Positions 12,591 through 19,649 of a DNA stretch of 21,266 nucleotides are shown in pieces; the stretch's first letter is position 1, and the number at the start of each line of letters is the position of its first letter. The notes beneath the pieces are model-generated. The model was not told the origin of the DNA. It saw nothing but the letters and a program-made list of their open reading frames with translations, and made no database searches. Location of the stretch: contig JAGQHH010000120.1 of the NCBI GenBank assembly GCA_020431945.1, positions 1-21,266 on the forward strand. The letters run 5' to 3'. The position numbers and the translations under genes are program-made. This DNA comes from Cyanobacteria bacterium HKST-UBA02 (GTDB lineage: Bacteria; Cyanobacteriota; Vampirovibrionia; Obscuribacterales; Obscuribacteraceae).

Positions 12591-14843
12591 CTAGACTCTC
12601 GATACCCGGCAGCGCGGCACCGCTTGATTGAATTCGAACACGGCATCCTCGCTCACGTTCGGGGATTCGAGCAGGAGCAGAAGCCGGAGTTTTTTGAACT
12701 TTTTCAGGGCGATGACATGCTCGTCGGTGAGCTGGTGCCCGGACAGAAAGAGCATGAGAAGATTCGGATAGTCCATGCGTCTCTCGATGTCCTCTGAAGA
12801 AATCGGTATGTCGGTCAAGCCCAGTGCCACCATATTGCCGGGCTCGGCAATGGCTCGAAGACAATCCAGGCTGGCAGCGGTTCCGCCGAAGTAAAAGGAG
12901 TTGAGACGAGGGTTCGCTTTTATAATCGGCTCGAGCCCGCTATCGGTGATACGCGTATTGCCTGTGACTATGAGAGTACGCAACCTGTGCAATTCTTTCA
13001 GGGGCTCCAGATCTGCATCAGCGAGGTTGCAGTCTCTCAAGCTGAGATGAGCCAGCTTCGAGAGCCCGGCAATTGTTTTTATCGAGTCGCGGTCGAGACC
13101 CTCCACACTTTCGAGATCGAGACTGTTGATCGTGGGTATGGAGCAGAGCGCTTTCAGTCCTTCTCGATCGAGGCTCAAGCGGTTAGCGCGTACCGCCGAC
13201 AGGGGAAGGTGGCTTATTCGCGAGAAGCCTGAGCCGTTTATCCTGGAAAATGAGATGTCCAGGTATTCGATTCCTGTCTCGCTGGCGAGATTCTCCAGGT
13301 CCCTGTCCGTTGCTTTCCTTGTGGAAACCATCCAGTCGACCGGGCTGAGGGAGTCAGGTCTGGGACCTCTCCTGCGCTCGAAGGGCTTCCTCGCCTTCTT
13401 CCTCGGTGGGGGGCGTCTCCCGGGGCCGGGACCGGGACCAGGACCAGGACCCGGAGGCGGAGGGCGCTCATCTTTTTGAGTGGAAACTTTCGAATAGTCT
13501 TCCAGGGCGGCTCCGATCGGATCCGATTTGAAGGACTGGAAGAGCACTGCCCCGGCTACGATAAGGACCACTGCCACCACGAAGGAGAGGATCAAGAGCT
13601 CTTTGTGGAAACTTTTCTTCTTCTGCTGGTCGTATTGACTTTCGAGCCGGGCTTCGACAGGCTCTTCGGATGCCGGAGGAGAAGCAATGTCGGCGGTGAG
13701 CTCTTCGATGGCTTGCTTCATCTCGGCAGCAGAACCGAAGCGCTCGTCAGGCACTTTGGATAGTGTTCGAGCGATAAGATTCTCGACTTGCTCCGGCCAT
13801 TCCAGCCCAGTTGCTTGAGCAAGGCTCGGAGCTGGTTTGCGGGCATGCTCTTCCACCACTTCCATCTGGGTAGTGCCACTAAAAGGAGTATCGCCGGTGA
13901 GCATCTCGAAGAGCATGCATCCGAGCGAATAGATTTCGGATCTTACTGTTGTATCGTAGCCGAGCACCCTGTCCGGTGCCATATAGAGAAGATGCCCGCC
14001 CATGACTTGCTCGGCGCCGCTCCCTTCGCTATGGGTGTCGCTGGTGATTCTCGCGATCCCGAAGTCGATAAGGCGAATTTCGATCCTGTCGATATCGTCA
14101 TTTACGACAATCACATTGTCCGGACATATGTCTCCGTGCAGGATTCTTTCATTGTGCGCATGAGCCAGACCGGAGAGAATCTGGGTCGCTACATCCAGTG
14201 CGGAGTCCACCGAGAGCGCTCCATAGGAATCGAGCACCCGGCGCAACGTTACCCCGGGCACATACTCCATGACCATATAGGGGGCGCCGCCATCGCTTAC
14301 CCCGAAATCGAGAACTTTGATGATTCCCGGATGATTCAATCTTGAAGTCGCCCGGGCTTCTTGCTGGAACCAGAGCAGCTCCTGGCCTTCGGGAAGATGG
14401 ATGACTTTGACTGCCACTTCTCTCTGACTTTTCAAATCCAGGCAGAGATAAACGATACCGGCGTCACCGATGCCGAGGAGCGCCCGGGGCTCATAACGCT
14501 CTCGGGGAAAGCTATCGTCATCCAGATCCGGTAGTGTCTGGCTCTCGGTGCCGGTCCCGGTGACGCTGCCTGTCTCGGCTCCCTTGAATCGGGAGCCGTC
14601 TTCCCATCCCGCCTGAGGGCTAATGCAGGAGCAGATGTCCTCTTGAAAGACCCAGCTCGTAATCGAGCCGCGCTTGCCTGTATGAATTCGTTTTTTGCAC
14701 GCAGAGCAGGTCAGGTGCTTGCCGCTCCGCGTGCTGGATCGCTCCCTGCTGGAGCAGGCGCAGGCTGAGATCCACTGTGTGAGCGACCCTCCGCGCATGG
14801 CACGCAGGGGCATGCCGCAACTGGTGCATGTCCCTCTGGTCAT
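12591..14843 (-). CDS. Ser/Thr kinase with double Cys module, variant HGDIC catalytic loop, TM, Pro-Gly linker and LRRs
   Basis: 750 aa from ATG 14843. Residues 6-73 hold eight cysteines with exactly the spacing of the 706-aa kinase at 1541-3661 (C-x2-C-x18-C-x-C and C-x2-C-x21-C-x-C). Kinase domain: glycine loop G-I-G-D-A-G at 124-129, Lys146 in VAVK, Asp238 and Asn243 in the catalytic loop, DFG at 260-262. The loop reads HGDICPDN: the HRD Arg is Gly and the usual catalytic-loop Lys is Cys240, so activity may be weak or redox-sensitive. MAPD replaces APE. TM at about 416-435, then an extracytoplasmic linker with a GP repeat (465-475) between Pro/Arg/Lys-rich flanks, then LRRs at about 510-745. 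The ATG overlaps the methyltransferase stop (ATGA), so they are coupled. An exported LolA-like protein follows by 20 bp. Confidence 0.93.
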   Translation of the reverse strand: MTRGTCTSCGMPLRAMRGGSLTQWISACACSSRERSSTRSGKHLTCSACKKRIHTGKRGSITSWVFQEDICSCISPQAGWEDGSRFKGAETGSVTGTGTESQTLPDLDDDSFPRERYEPRALLGIGDAGIVYLCLDLKSQREVAVKVIHLPEGQELLWFQQEARATSRLNHPGIIKVLDFGVSDGGAPYMVMEYVPGVTLRRVLDSYGALSVDSALDVATQILSGLAHAHNERILHGDICPDNVIVVNDDIDRIEIRLIDFGIARITSDTHSEGSGAEQVMGGHLLYMAPDRVLGYDTTVRSEIYSLGCMLFEMLTGDTPFSGTTQMEVVEEHARKPAPSLAQATGLEWPEQVENLIARTLSKVPDERFGSAAEMKQAIEELTADIASPPASEEPVEARLESQYDQQKKKSFHKELLILSFVVAVVLIVAGAVLFQSFKSDPIGAALEDYSKVSTQKDERPPPPGPGPGPGPGPGRRPPPRKKARKPFERRRGPRPDSLSPVDWMVSTRKATDRDLENLASETGIEYLDISFSRINGSGFSRISHLPLSAVRANRLSLDREGLKALCSIPTINSLDLESVEGLDRDSIKTIAGLSKLAHLSLRDCNLADADLEPLKELHRLRTLIVTGNTRITDSGLEPIIKANPRLNSFYFGGTAASLDCLRAIAEPGNMVALGLTDIPISSEDIERRMDYPNLLMLFLSGHQLTDEHVIALKKFKKLRLLLLLESPNVSEDAVFEFNQAVPRCRVSRV
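13421..13454. repeat. Hexamer tandem repeat coding for the Gly-Pro linker
   Basis: About five imperfect copies of a CCGGGA/CCAGGA-type hexamer (plus-strand view) encode the GPGPGPGPGPG run of the kinase linker. Length variation by slippage in steps of two codons would keep the frame and change the linker length. Confidence 0.7.
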
Positions 14844-16048
14844 TTAGATTCGCTCTGGAAATCTATATCAGGTCCCTCGAGGAGCGAGACTGTCGAATAG
14901 CCACGACTCTCTTCTACCCAGCGATGGAAAGCCTCCAGGCAGGCGGTCTTCTCGAGCAGGCTCGAGCATCGAAGGGCCCGATAGCCGTGATTTGTATGCT
15001 CGAAAGAAATCAGGAAAGGACCGGTCTGCCAGATCTCGTACCAGTAGGTGCCACCACCATCGGGATAATCGGCTCTACCACCGGTTACGAAACTCCTTGG
15101 TCCGGCAAGCCGGAATAGAGTCTCAGCCAGAAGCCCCTGCTCGCCTTCAAGATGCAAGAGCGTATCGCTTCCGTCCCGGGCAAGAAGAAAGGAGAGTATC
15201 TCATCGAAGTCCGGCTGGTTGTCTTCGCCTTCTCCATTTCTTTTTCGCGCGACCAGTACGGGCAGGGTGATGCTTTCGGCCTCTATGTCTTCATAGGTGA
15301 GCCAGGCGCAGGAGCCGAAATCGACCTCGAGACCGGTATTGACTATGTCCATGATCCAGTTGAGCTGAGCCCTGGGATCTTTCACTTTGTCGAAGCTGAC
15401 CAGGTTGCCGCCGTCCGCCAGCAGCTCCGAAAGACCAGCGATTGTTCGGGAGCCTGAGTCCTTGCTTCTTTTCTCGAACAGGCTCTTTAGCGGTATTTCT
15501 TCCGGGTCCGCCGATGCCGGCTCTGGACCTAGAACAGCAACGCTCATGATCAGGTCGGCCTTCTCCCCGGCGAGACTACCGGCGGTCTCCTCGGCGCTGC
15601 TCTCTAGAAATCTGGCATTCTCGATGCCGAGCTTTTCAGCGAGCTTGATCGAACAGCTCACAGCCTCGCTTGATATATCGAGACCGATGATCTGCGCCCC
15701 GGGATAGCGAGAGGCCAGATAGCAGGAGAGCACCCCGTTGCCGCAGCCGATGTCGACGATCAGTCGGGGCTCGCTGGTTATGAAGCTATCGAGCCAGGCA
15801 AGATAATTGCGATAGAGATCCTGGCGCAGGGAGGTAAAAGCGATGCTGAGCTCCAGGCTCTGGAAAATCTTCGCATAAAAGCTTTCCTCGTCGCCGGCCT
15901 CGAGACGCTTGTAGACCGACTCCAGCTCCCGGGCACGGGTGAGCCCGTATTCAGCATCGATGGCGCTCCAGAACTGCAAGAGGTTTTTATACTTGCGGAT
16001 TCCGAGCTTCTCGAAATAGTCTTCTACCGATATCAGCTGTTCCTGCAT
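14840..16048 (-). CDS. SAM-dependent class I methyltransferase with C-terminal extension
   Basis: 402 aa from ATG 16048, with AAGGG upstream; the longer open frame is a shadow of the divergent kinase. Motif I I-V-D-I-G-C-G-N-G is at 97-105, and the acidic end of strand 2 (I-G-L-D-I-S, Asp124) should bind the SAM ribose. A methyltransferase_11/25-like core runs to about 265. It is preceded by about 90 helical residues and followed by about 130 residues ending in a Trp/Tyr-rich part (Y-W-Y-E-I-W near 335) that I do not recognise. The substrate is unknown. It is the first gene of the minus-strand operon, and its stop overlaps the kinase start (ATGA). The link with a Cys-module kinase is unusual. 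The promoter is probably the TATACT box in the 39-bp divergent gap. Confidence 0.85.
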   Translation of the reverse strand: MQEQLISVEDYFEKLGIRKYKNLLQFWSAIDAEYGLTRARELESVYKRLEAGDEESFYAKIFQSLELSIAFTSLRQDLYRNYLAWLDSFITSEPRLIVDIGCGNGVLSCYLASRYPGAQIIGLDISSEAVSCSIKLAEKLGIENARFLESSAEETAGSLAGEKADLIMSVAVLGPEPASADPEEIPLKSLFEKRSKDSGSRTIAGLSELLADGGNLVSFDKVKDPRAQLNWIMDIVNTGLEVDFGSCAWLTYEDIEAESITLPVLVARKRNGEGEDNQPDFDEILSFLLARDGSDTLLHLEGEQGLLAETLFRLAGPRSFVTGGRADYPDGGGTYWYEIWQTGPFLISFEHTNHGYRALRCSSLLEKTACLEAFHRWVEESRGYSTVSLLEGPDIDFQSESK

Positions 16049-16063
16049 TTTTCCCTTCTCTTT

Positions 16064-16079
16064 GGTGTACAAGTATACC
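16064..16079. promoter_or_regulatory. Imperfect palindrome in the divergent promoter gap
   Basis: GGTGTAC-AA-GTATACC is a 7-bp inverted repeat with one mismatch (G:T in RNA). It lies in the 39-bp gap between the divergent methyltransferase and kinase genes and covers the TATACT box of the methyltransferase operon. It is a candidate operator that could control both directions. No regulator gene lies adjacent. Confidence 0.4.
16072..16077 (-). promoter_or_regulatory. TATACT -10-like box of the methyltransferase-kinase operon
   Basis: On the minus strand TATACT would place the start near 16065, giving a leader of about 17 nt that contains the AAGGG ribosome site. The -35 candidate at 17-nt spacing is weak (TCAATT). 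Confidence 0.4.
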
Positions 16080-16087
16080 GGAGGTTC

Positions 16088-17971
16088 ATGCTGCAATTGA
16101 TCGAGGGCTTCCCGCAATCCGAAAAACTGGCCGAGCGCTACGAGCCCCTCGAGTTGCTCGGTCATGGCGGCGTCGGTGTCGTGTTCAGGGTGCGCGATCG
16201 ATTGCTTGACAAGGATGTGGCTCTCAAGGTCCTGCGCTCCGGCTTGAGTCACAAGCAGATCATGCGCTTTCAGAAAGAGGCGAAGGCCCTCGCCCGGCTC
16301 AATCACGAGGGGATTGTCAAAGTCCTGGATTTCGGCATGACCGAAAGCAGTCAACCCTACCTCGTATGTGATTTCATCGACGGCCGGAGCCTGGCAGAGC
16401 TATTAGAGGAACAGGGCTCTATGGATCTTCCCGATGCCCTGGAACTGTTTTCGAGCATCTGCTCCGCCATGCGGCACGCCCATGGCATGGGTGTCCTGCA
16501 TCGTGATTTGAAACCGGGCAATGTCATGATCGAAGACGGGCGAGTTCGGATAGTCGACTTCGGTCTGGCCAGGCTCAAGGACAGGGAAGGGAAGGAAGAG
16601 CAGACCCCCACCGGGCAGCCGGTGGGCTCGCCACTATATATGGCGCCGGAACAAAGCGCCGGAAGCAGCGTAGATGAGCGTGCCGACATCTATTCTATGG
16701 GTTGCCTGATGAATGCCGTGCTCACGGGAGCGCCGCCCTTTGTGGGAGAGACCGTGCTCGAGACCACGATGATGCACAGATCGCAGATGCCGCCCGGTCT
16801 TGCGGAGCAGACGGGTAGAGAGTGGCCGGCTTATCTCGAGCAGACGATCTCGCGCTGTCTCGCCAAAGAAAGAGAGGATCGATTTGTCGACTTCGCCGGG
16901 CTTGAGGCAGCGCTCAATGCCGGGGATGCCGTTCCGACCGAAGCCGATGATCACGCCGCTTCTTCCGGCTCTTTCACCCCGGGAGGGGTCTTCTTTATAG
17001 TCGCAGGGGTGTCGGCAGTTCTCATTTTCGCCGTCGTAGTGGTGGCGTATTTGGTGAGGAAACCGCCTGCCGGGGCGAAGGCGCCGGTATCTTCTGATTT
17101 AGCTTTTATGGAGCCCCTTGTCACCGACAAGGTCAACTATCAGATTGATACCAGCGACAATCTGAGAATCATCAAGATTCAATCCTTGATGTCCGACGCG
17201 GAGTTGAAGAGGATCTTAGAGCGCGAGCAAGAGGGACTCAAGGGGCTCAACTACCGGGATTGTGATATTCCGCAGTCGCACATCGAGATAATCTCGGGAT
17301 TTCCTTTCGAGAGACTCGACTTTCGTCATGCCCGGCTCGATTCGACCGAGCTTGCCATCATCGCCGGGATGAAGAGTCTCCGTCGGCTTTCCCTGCTCGG
17401 AGTGACCGGCTTGCAAGATGAGGACCTCGCCTGTCTCGAGCCGACCCCCATGACCTGGCTGCATTTATCCGGCCCGTCGTTCTCCGAGCAGGCGCTCGGC
17501 CCGGTAAGCCGGATCAAGACCCTCTCCGGTCTCGAGGTCGACAAAATGAAGCTTGGAGGTGAGGCGATTGCCCGGCTCGGAAAGCTCGAAAATCTCTCAG
17601 AAATCATCTTCAATGAGCAGTGCGATCTCGGTGACGATGCCTGGAAAGCCTTGCGAGGTCTCAAGCATCTGAACGTCCTCCAGATACACAACTGCCTTCT
17701 GGGGACCCGGGATCTGGACAGGCTCTCGACGGTACCATGCTCGAAACTGACCTTTTACAAAGTCCGATTCGAGAAGGGAAGCCTGGAGCATCTTGCCGGC
17801 AACAAACACATTCGAGCCTTGCTTTTCCACAATTGCCGCACGGTGGACAGTCAGGTGGTCGCCTGGTTGCGGGCCCATCTACACGGTGTCGAAGTGGCAA
17901 TGGTGAATGGAAAAGAGCGTGAGACCGGCAGAGGTCTCAGGAGTCTGGGGCGTGATCTGATCGAGCAATAA
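16088..17971 (+). CDS. Ser/Thr protein kinase with TM segment and divergent LRRs
   Basis: 627 aa from ATG 16088, with GGAGG 3 nt upstream. No Cys module: the kinase domain starts almost at once. Glycine loop G-H-G-G-V-G at 25-30, Lys47 in ALK, alpha-C Glu64, HRDLKPGN at 138-145 (Asp140, Lys142, Asn145), DFG at 157-159, MAPEQ at 185-189; all catalytic residues are present. A strongly hydrophobic TM helix lies at about 301-322. The flanking charges are unusual: acidic and neutral residues on the kinase side and VRKPPAGAK on the far side, against the positive-inside rule. LRRs at about 360-600 are more degenerate than in the other three kinases, and the SDFLG ending is absent. It is divergent from the methyltransferase-kinase operon (39-bp gap) and converges with the PepSY gene (9-bp gap). 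Confidence 0.94.
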   Translation: MLQLIEGFPQSEKLAERYEPLELLGHGGVGVVFRVRDRLLDKDVALKVLRSGLSHKQIMRFQKEAKALARLNHEGIVKVLDFGMTESSQPYLVCDFIDGRSLAELLEEQGSMDLPDALELFSSICSAMRHAHGMGVLHRDLKPGNVMIEDGRVRIVDFGLARLKDREGKEEQTPTGQPVGSPLYMAPEQSAGSSVDERADIYSMGCLMNAVLTGAPPFVGETVLETTMMHRSQMPPGLAEQTGREWPAYLEQTISRCLAKEREDRFVDFAGLEAALNAGDAVPTEADDHAASSGSFTPGGVFFIVAGVSAVLIFAVVVVAYLVRKPPAGAKAPVSSDLAFMEPLVTDKVNYQIDTSDNLRIIKIQSLMSDAELKRILEREQEGLKGLNYRDCDIPQSHIEIISGFPFERLDFRHARLDSTELAIIAGMKSLRRLSLLGVTGLQDEDLACLEPTPMTWLHLSGPSFSEQALGPVSRIKTLSGLEVDKMKLGGEAIARLGKLENLSEIIFNEQCDLGDDAWKALRGLKHLNVLQIHNCLLGTRDLDRLSTVPCSKLTFYKVRFEKGSLEHLAGNKHIRALLFHNCRTVDSQVVAWLRAHLHGVEVAMVNGKERETGRGLRSLGRDLIEQ

Positions 17972-17980
17972 GATCAGGGA

Positions 17981-18301
17981 TCAGTCGCACTTGCCGATTT
18001 CGCGGTCGATGTCCAGCACCGCCCCGGTCGCTGCGTCCACCGTCACTTCCTTTTTCTTGTGATTCTGGCAGATTTCGATCTCATACTGGAGCCTGCCGTC
18101 GTCCCATTCGAGCTCGATGCGCCGGGTGCGTCCCGGTACGGACTTGAGAGCGATATCTTCGGCCTGTTCCATATTGACTTTGGCCTGGCGGCAGAGGCTG
18201 ACGGCCTCGCCCTGGGCCTGAGCGCCTTTCTCAATGAAGAGAGCGAAAACGGCAGCCGGAAGAAGGCTCGATGCGATTGCGATTCTGAGAAGCTTTGACA
18301 T
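17981..18301 (-). CDS. Secreted PepSY-domain protein
   Basis: 106 aa from ATG 18301, with a good AGGGAG ribosome site 7 nt upstream. A signal peptide (hydrophobic core about 6-22, A-Q-A near 27-29) is followed by one PepSY domain at about 41-97. Its signs are an A-E-D-I-A-L-K-S-V-P-G helix, strand I-E-L-E-W-D-D-G-R, strand Y-E-I-E-I and the closing V-T-V-D-A-A-T-G-A-V-L. PepSY domains occur in protease propeptides and in stand-alone envelope proteins thought to modulate peptidases. The link is suggestive because the divergent neighbour is a peptidase-like hydrolase, 39 bp away. Three cysteines lie in the mature part (37, 78, 105). The stop region converges with the kinase gene; a CTGATC/GATCAG hairpin spans the kinase stop. 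Confidence 0.88.
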   Translation of the reverse strand: MSKLLRIAIASSLLPAAVFALFIEKGAQAQGEAVSLCRQAKVNMEQAEDIALKSVPGRTRRIELEWDDGRLQYEIEICQNHKKKEVTVDAATGAVLDIDREIGKCD

Positions 18302-18327
18302 ATGAATCTCCCTGGGGGGCGGTAGGG

Positions 18328-18333
18328 TATCAT
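18328..18333 (+). promoter_or_regulatory. TATCAT box 7 nt before an ATG
   Basis: In the 39-bp divergent gap, TATCAT is followed by exactly 7 nt and the ATG of the hydrolase gene. No Shine-Dalgarno is visible at that start, so a leaderless mRNA is possible. No -35 is recognised. Confidence 0.35.
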
Positions 18334-18340
18334 ACTAGCT

Positions 18341-19642
18341 ATGATCAAGCAGGTAAACCGGATCCCCGGTCTTGTAGTAACCGACCACGCTTTTGAGGCT
18401 CCCCTTGATTACCGCCGGCCGAGCGGTGAGAAGATCGAGATTTTCGCCAGGGAAGTCGTCAGCTCCGCAGGTCATGGAAACGAGAAGCTTCCCTGGTTGA
18501 TTTTTTTCCAGGGTGGACCGGGCTTTCAGTCTCCGAGACCGATGGCCAAGAGCGGCTGGCTCAGAAGAGCGGTGGAGGAATACCGGGTACTCCTTCTCGA
18601 CCAGAGGGGAACGGGCAAGAGCTCGCCGGTGACTTTCCAGAGCCTCGCTCATTTGCGGTCCCCGGAAAGACAGGCCGGCTACCTTAGACATTTCCGCAGC
18701 GACTCCATTGTCCAGGACGCCGAGCTGATCAGGCGCGAGCTGGTCGGCGCCGGGCGCAAATGGACCGGTCTCGGGCAGAGCTATGGCGGATTCTGCCTGA
18801 CTCATTATCTGAGCGCCTCTCCTGAAGGGCTCGAAGCGGTGATGATCACCGGAGGTCTGCCACCGGTGGCGGTGAGTGTCGATGACGTCTATCGGGCTAC
18901 TTACAGGCGCTGTGCAGTACGAAACGAGCAATACTACCAGCGCTACCCGGAGGATGCCCCTCATGTGAGAAGGCTGGTGGAGATTCTCGCCGGGACGCCG
19001 GTGCCTCTACCCGGCGGCGGCACCCTCAGCACCGAGCGACTGCAACAGGTCGGGATCTCCTTTGGCATGAGCGATGGTTTCGAGACGGTCCACTACCTGA
19101 TCGAGGATGCCTTTATCGGGAAGGACGATCGAGAGCTGGGTTTTTCCTTCCTGCGCAGGCTCGAGCAGACCCAGGGGGCCTTCGAGACCAATCCCATATA
19201 TGCTCTTTTGCATGAGGCAATCTATTGCGAAGGGACTGCTTCCAACTGGTCGGCTCAGCGGGTACGCTCCGAGTTCGCCGAATTCGATCCCCTGCGTCCG
19301 GGCACCGAGCCGATTTATTTCACCGGCGAGATGATCTACCCGTTCATGTTCGATCAGTATGAATATCTGGCTCCCCTCAAAGACTGCGCCGAGAGGCTGG
19401 CGGCAGCGGACGACTGGCCGGTTCTTTACGATTTGGCGGCTCTGAAAAGCAACGAAGTGCCAGTGGTAGCCTGCGTGTACGACGAAGACATGTATGTCGA
19501 GAGAGAATTCTCCCAGAACCTCGCTGATATCATGGGTAATACCAGGCTCTGGGTCACGAACGAATACGATCACAATGGACTGCGAGCGGACGGCTACCGT
19601 TTACTGGATCGTCTTTTCGATATGCTCTCGGGCGAGGTCTAG
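18341..19642 (+). CDS. Alpha/beta hydrolase, prolyl aminopeptidase (proline iminopeptidase, S33) family
   Basis: 433 aa from ATG 18341. Oxyanion motif G-G-P-G is at 58-61, D-Q-R-G-T-G-K-S at 87-94, nucleophile elbow G-Q-S-Y-G-G at 145-150 (Ser147), acid in D-E-D-M-Y-V (Asp383 most likely) and catalytic His411 in Y-D-H-N-G-L-R. The GGPG plus DQRGTG pair is diagnostic of the S33 proline iminopeptidase family, which removes N-terminal proline from peptides; length and the D-M-Y-V/H-N-G-L-R ending suit the longer subgroup. Exact substrate preference cannot be read from sequence. No signal peptide is seen, so it is probably cytoplasmic. It is divergent from the PepSY gene. The 3' end converges with the Gly/Arg-rich gene, 7 bp apart. 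Confidence 0.92.
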   Translation: MIKQVNRIPGLVVTDHAFEAPLDYRRPSGEKIEIFAREVVSSAGHGNEKLPWLIFFQGGPGFQSPRPMAKSGWLRRAVEEYRVLLLDQRGTGKSSPVTFQSLAHLRSPERQAGYLRHFRSDSIVQDAELIRRELVGAGRKWTGLGQSYGGFCLTHYLSASPEGLEAVMITGGLPPVAVSVDDVYRATYRRCAVRNEQYYQRYPEDAPHVRRLVEILAGTPVPLPGGGTLSTERLQQVGISFGMSDGFETVHYLIEDAFIGKDDRELGFSFLRRLEQTQGAFETNPIYALLHEAIYCEGTASNWSAQRVRSEFAEFDPLRPGTEPIYFTGEMIYPFMFDQYEYLAPLKDCAERLAAADDWPVLYDLAALKSNEVPVVACVYDEDMYVEREFSQNLADIMGNTRLWVTNEYDHNGLRADGYRLLDRLFDMLSGEV

Positions 19643-19649
19643 GCTGGCT

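Noticed and set aside
16049..16354. N-terminal extension of the methyltransferase frame
   Set aside because: It lies opposite the start of the divergent kinase gene and is not protein-like; ATG 16048 has AAGGG upstream and begins a coherent protein.
17957..17977. CTGATC/GATCAG hairpin as a terminator of the kinase gene
   Set aside because: Six-base-pair stem with a 9-nt loop and no T-run on either strand; too weak to call.
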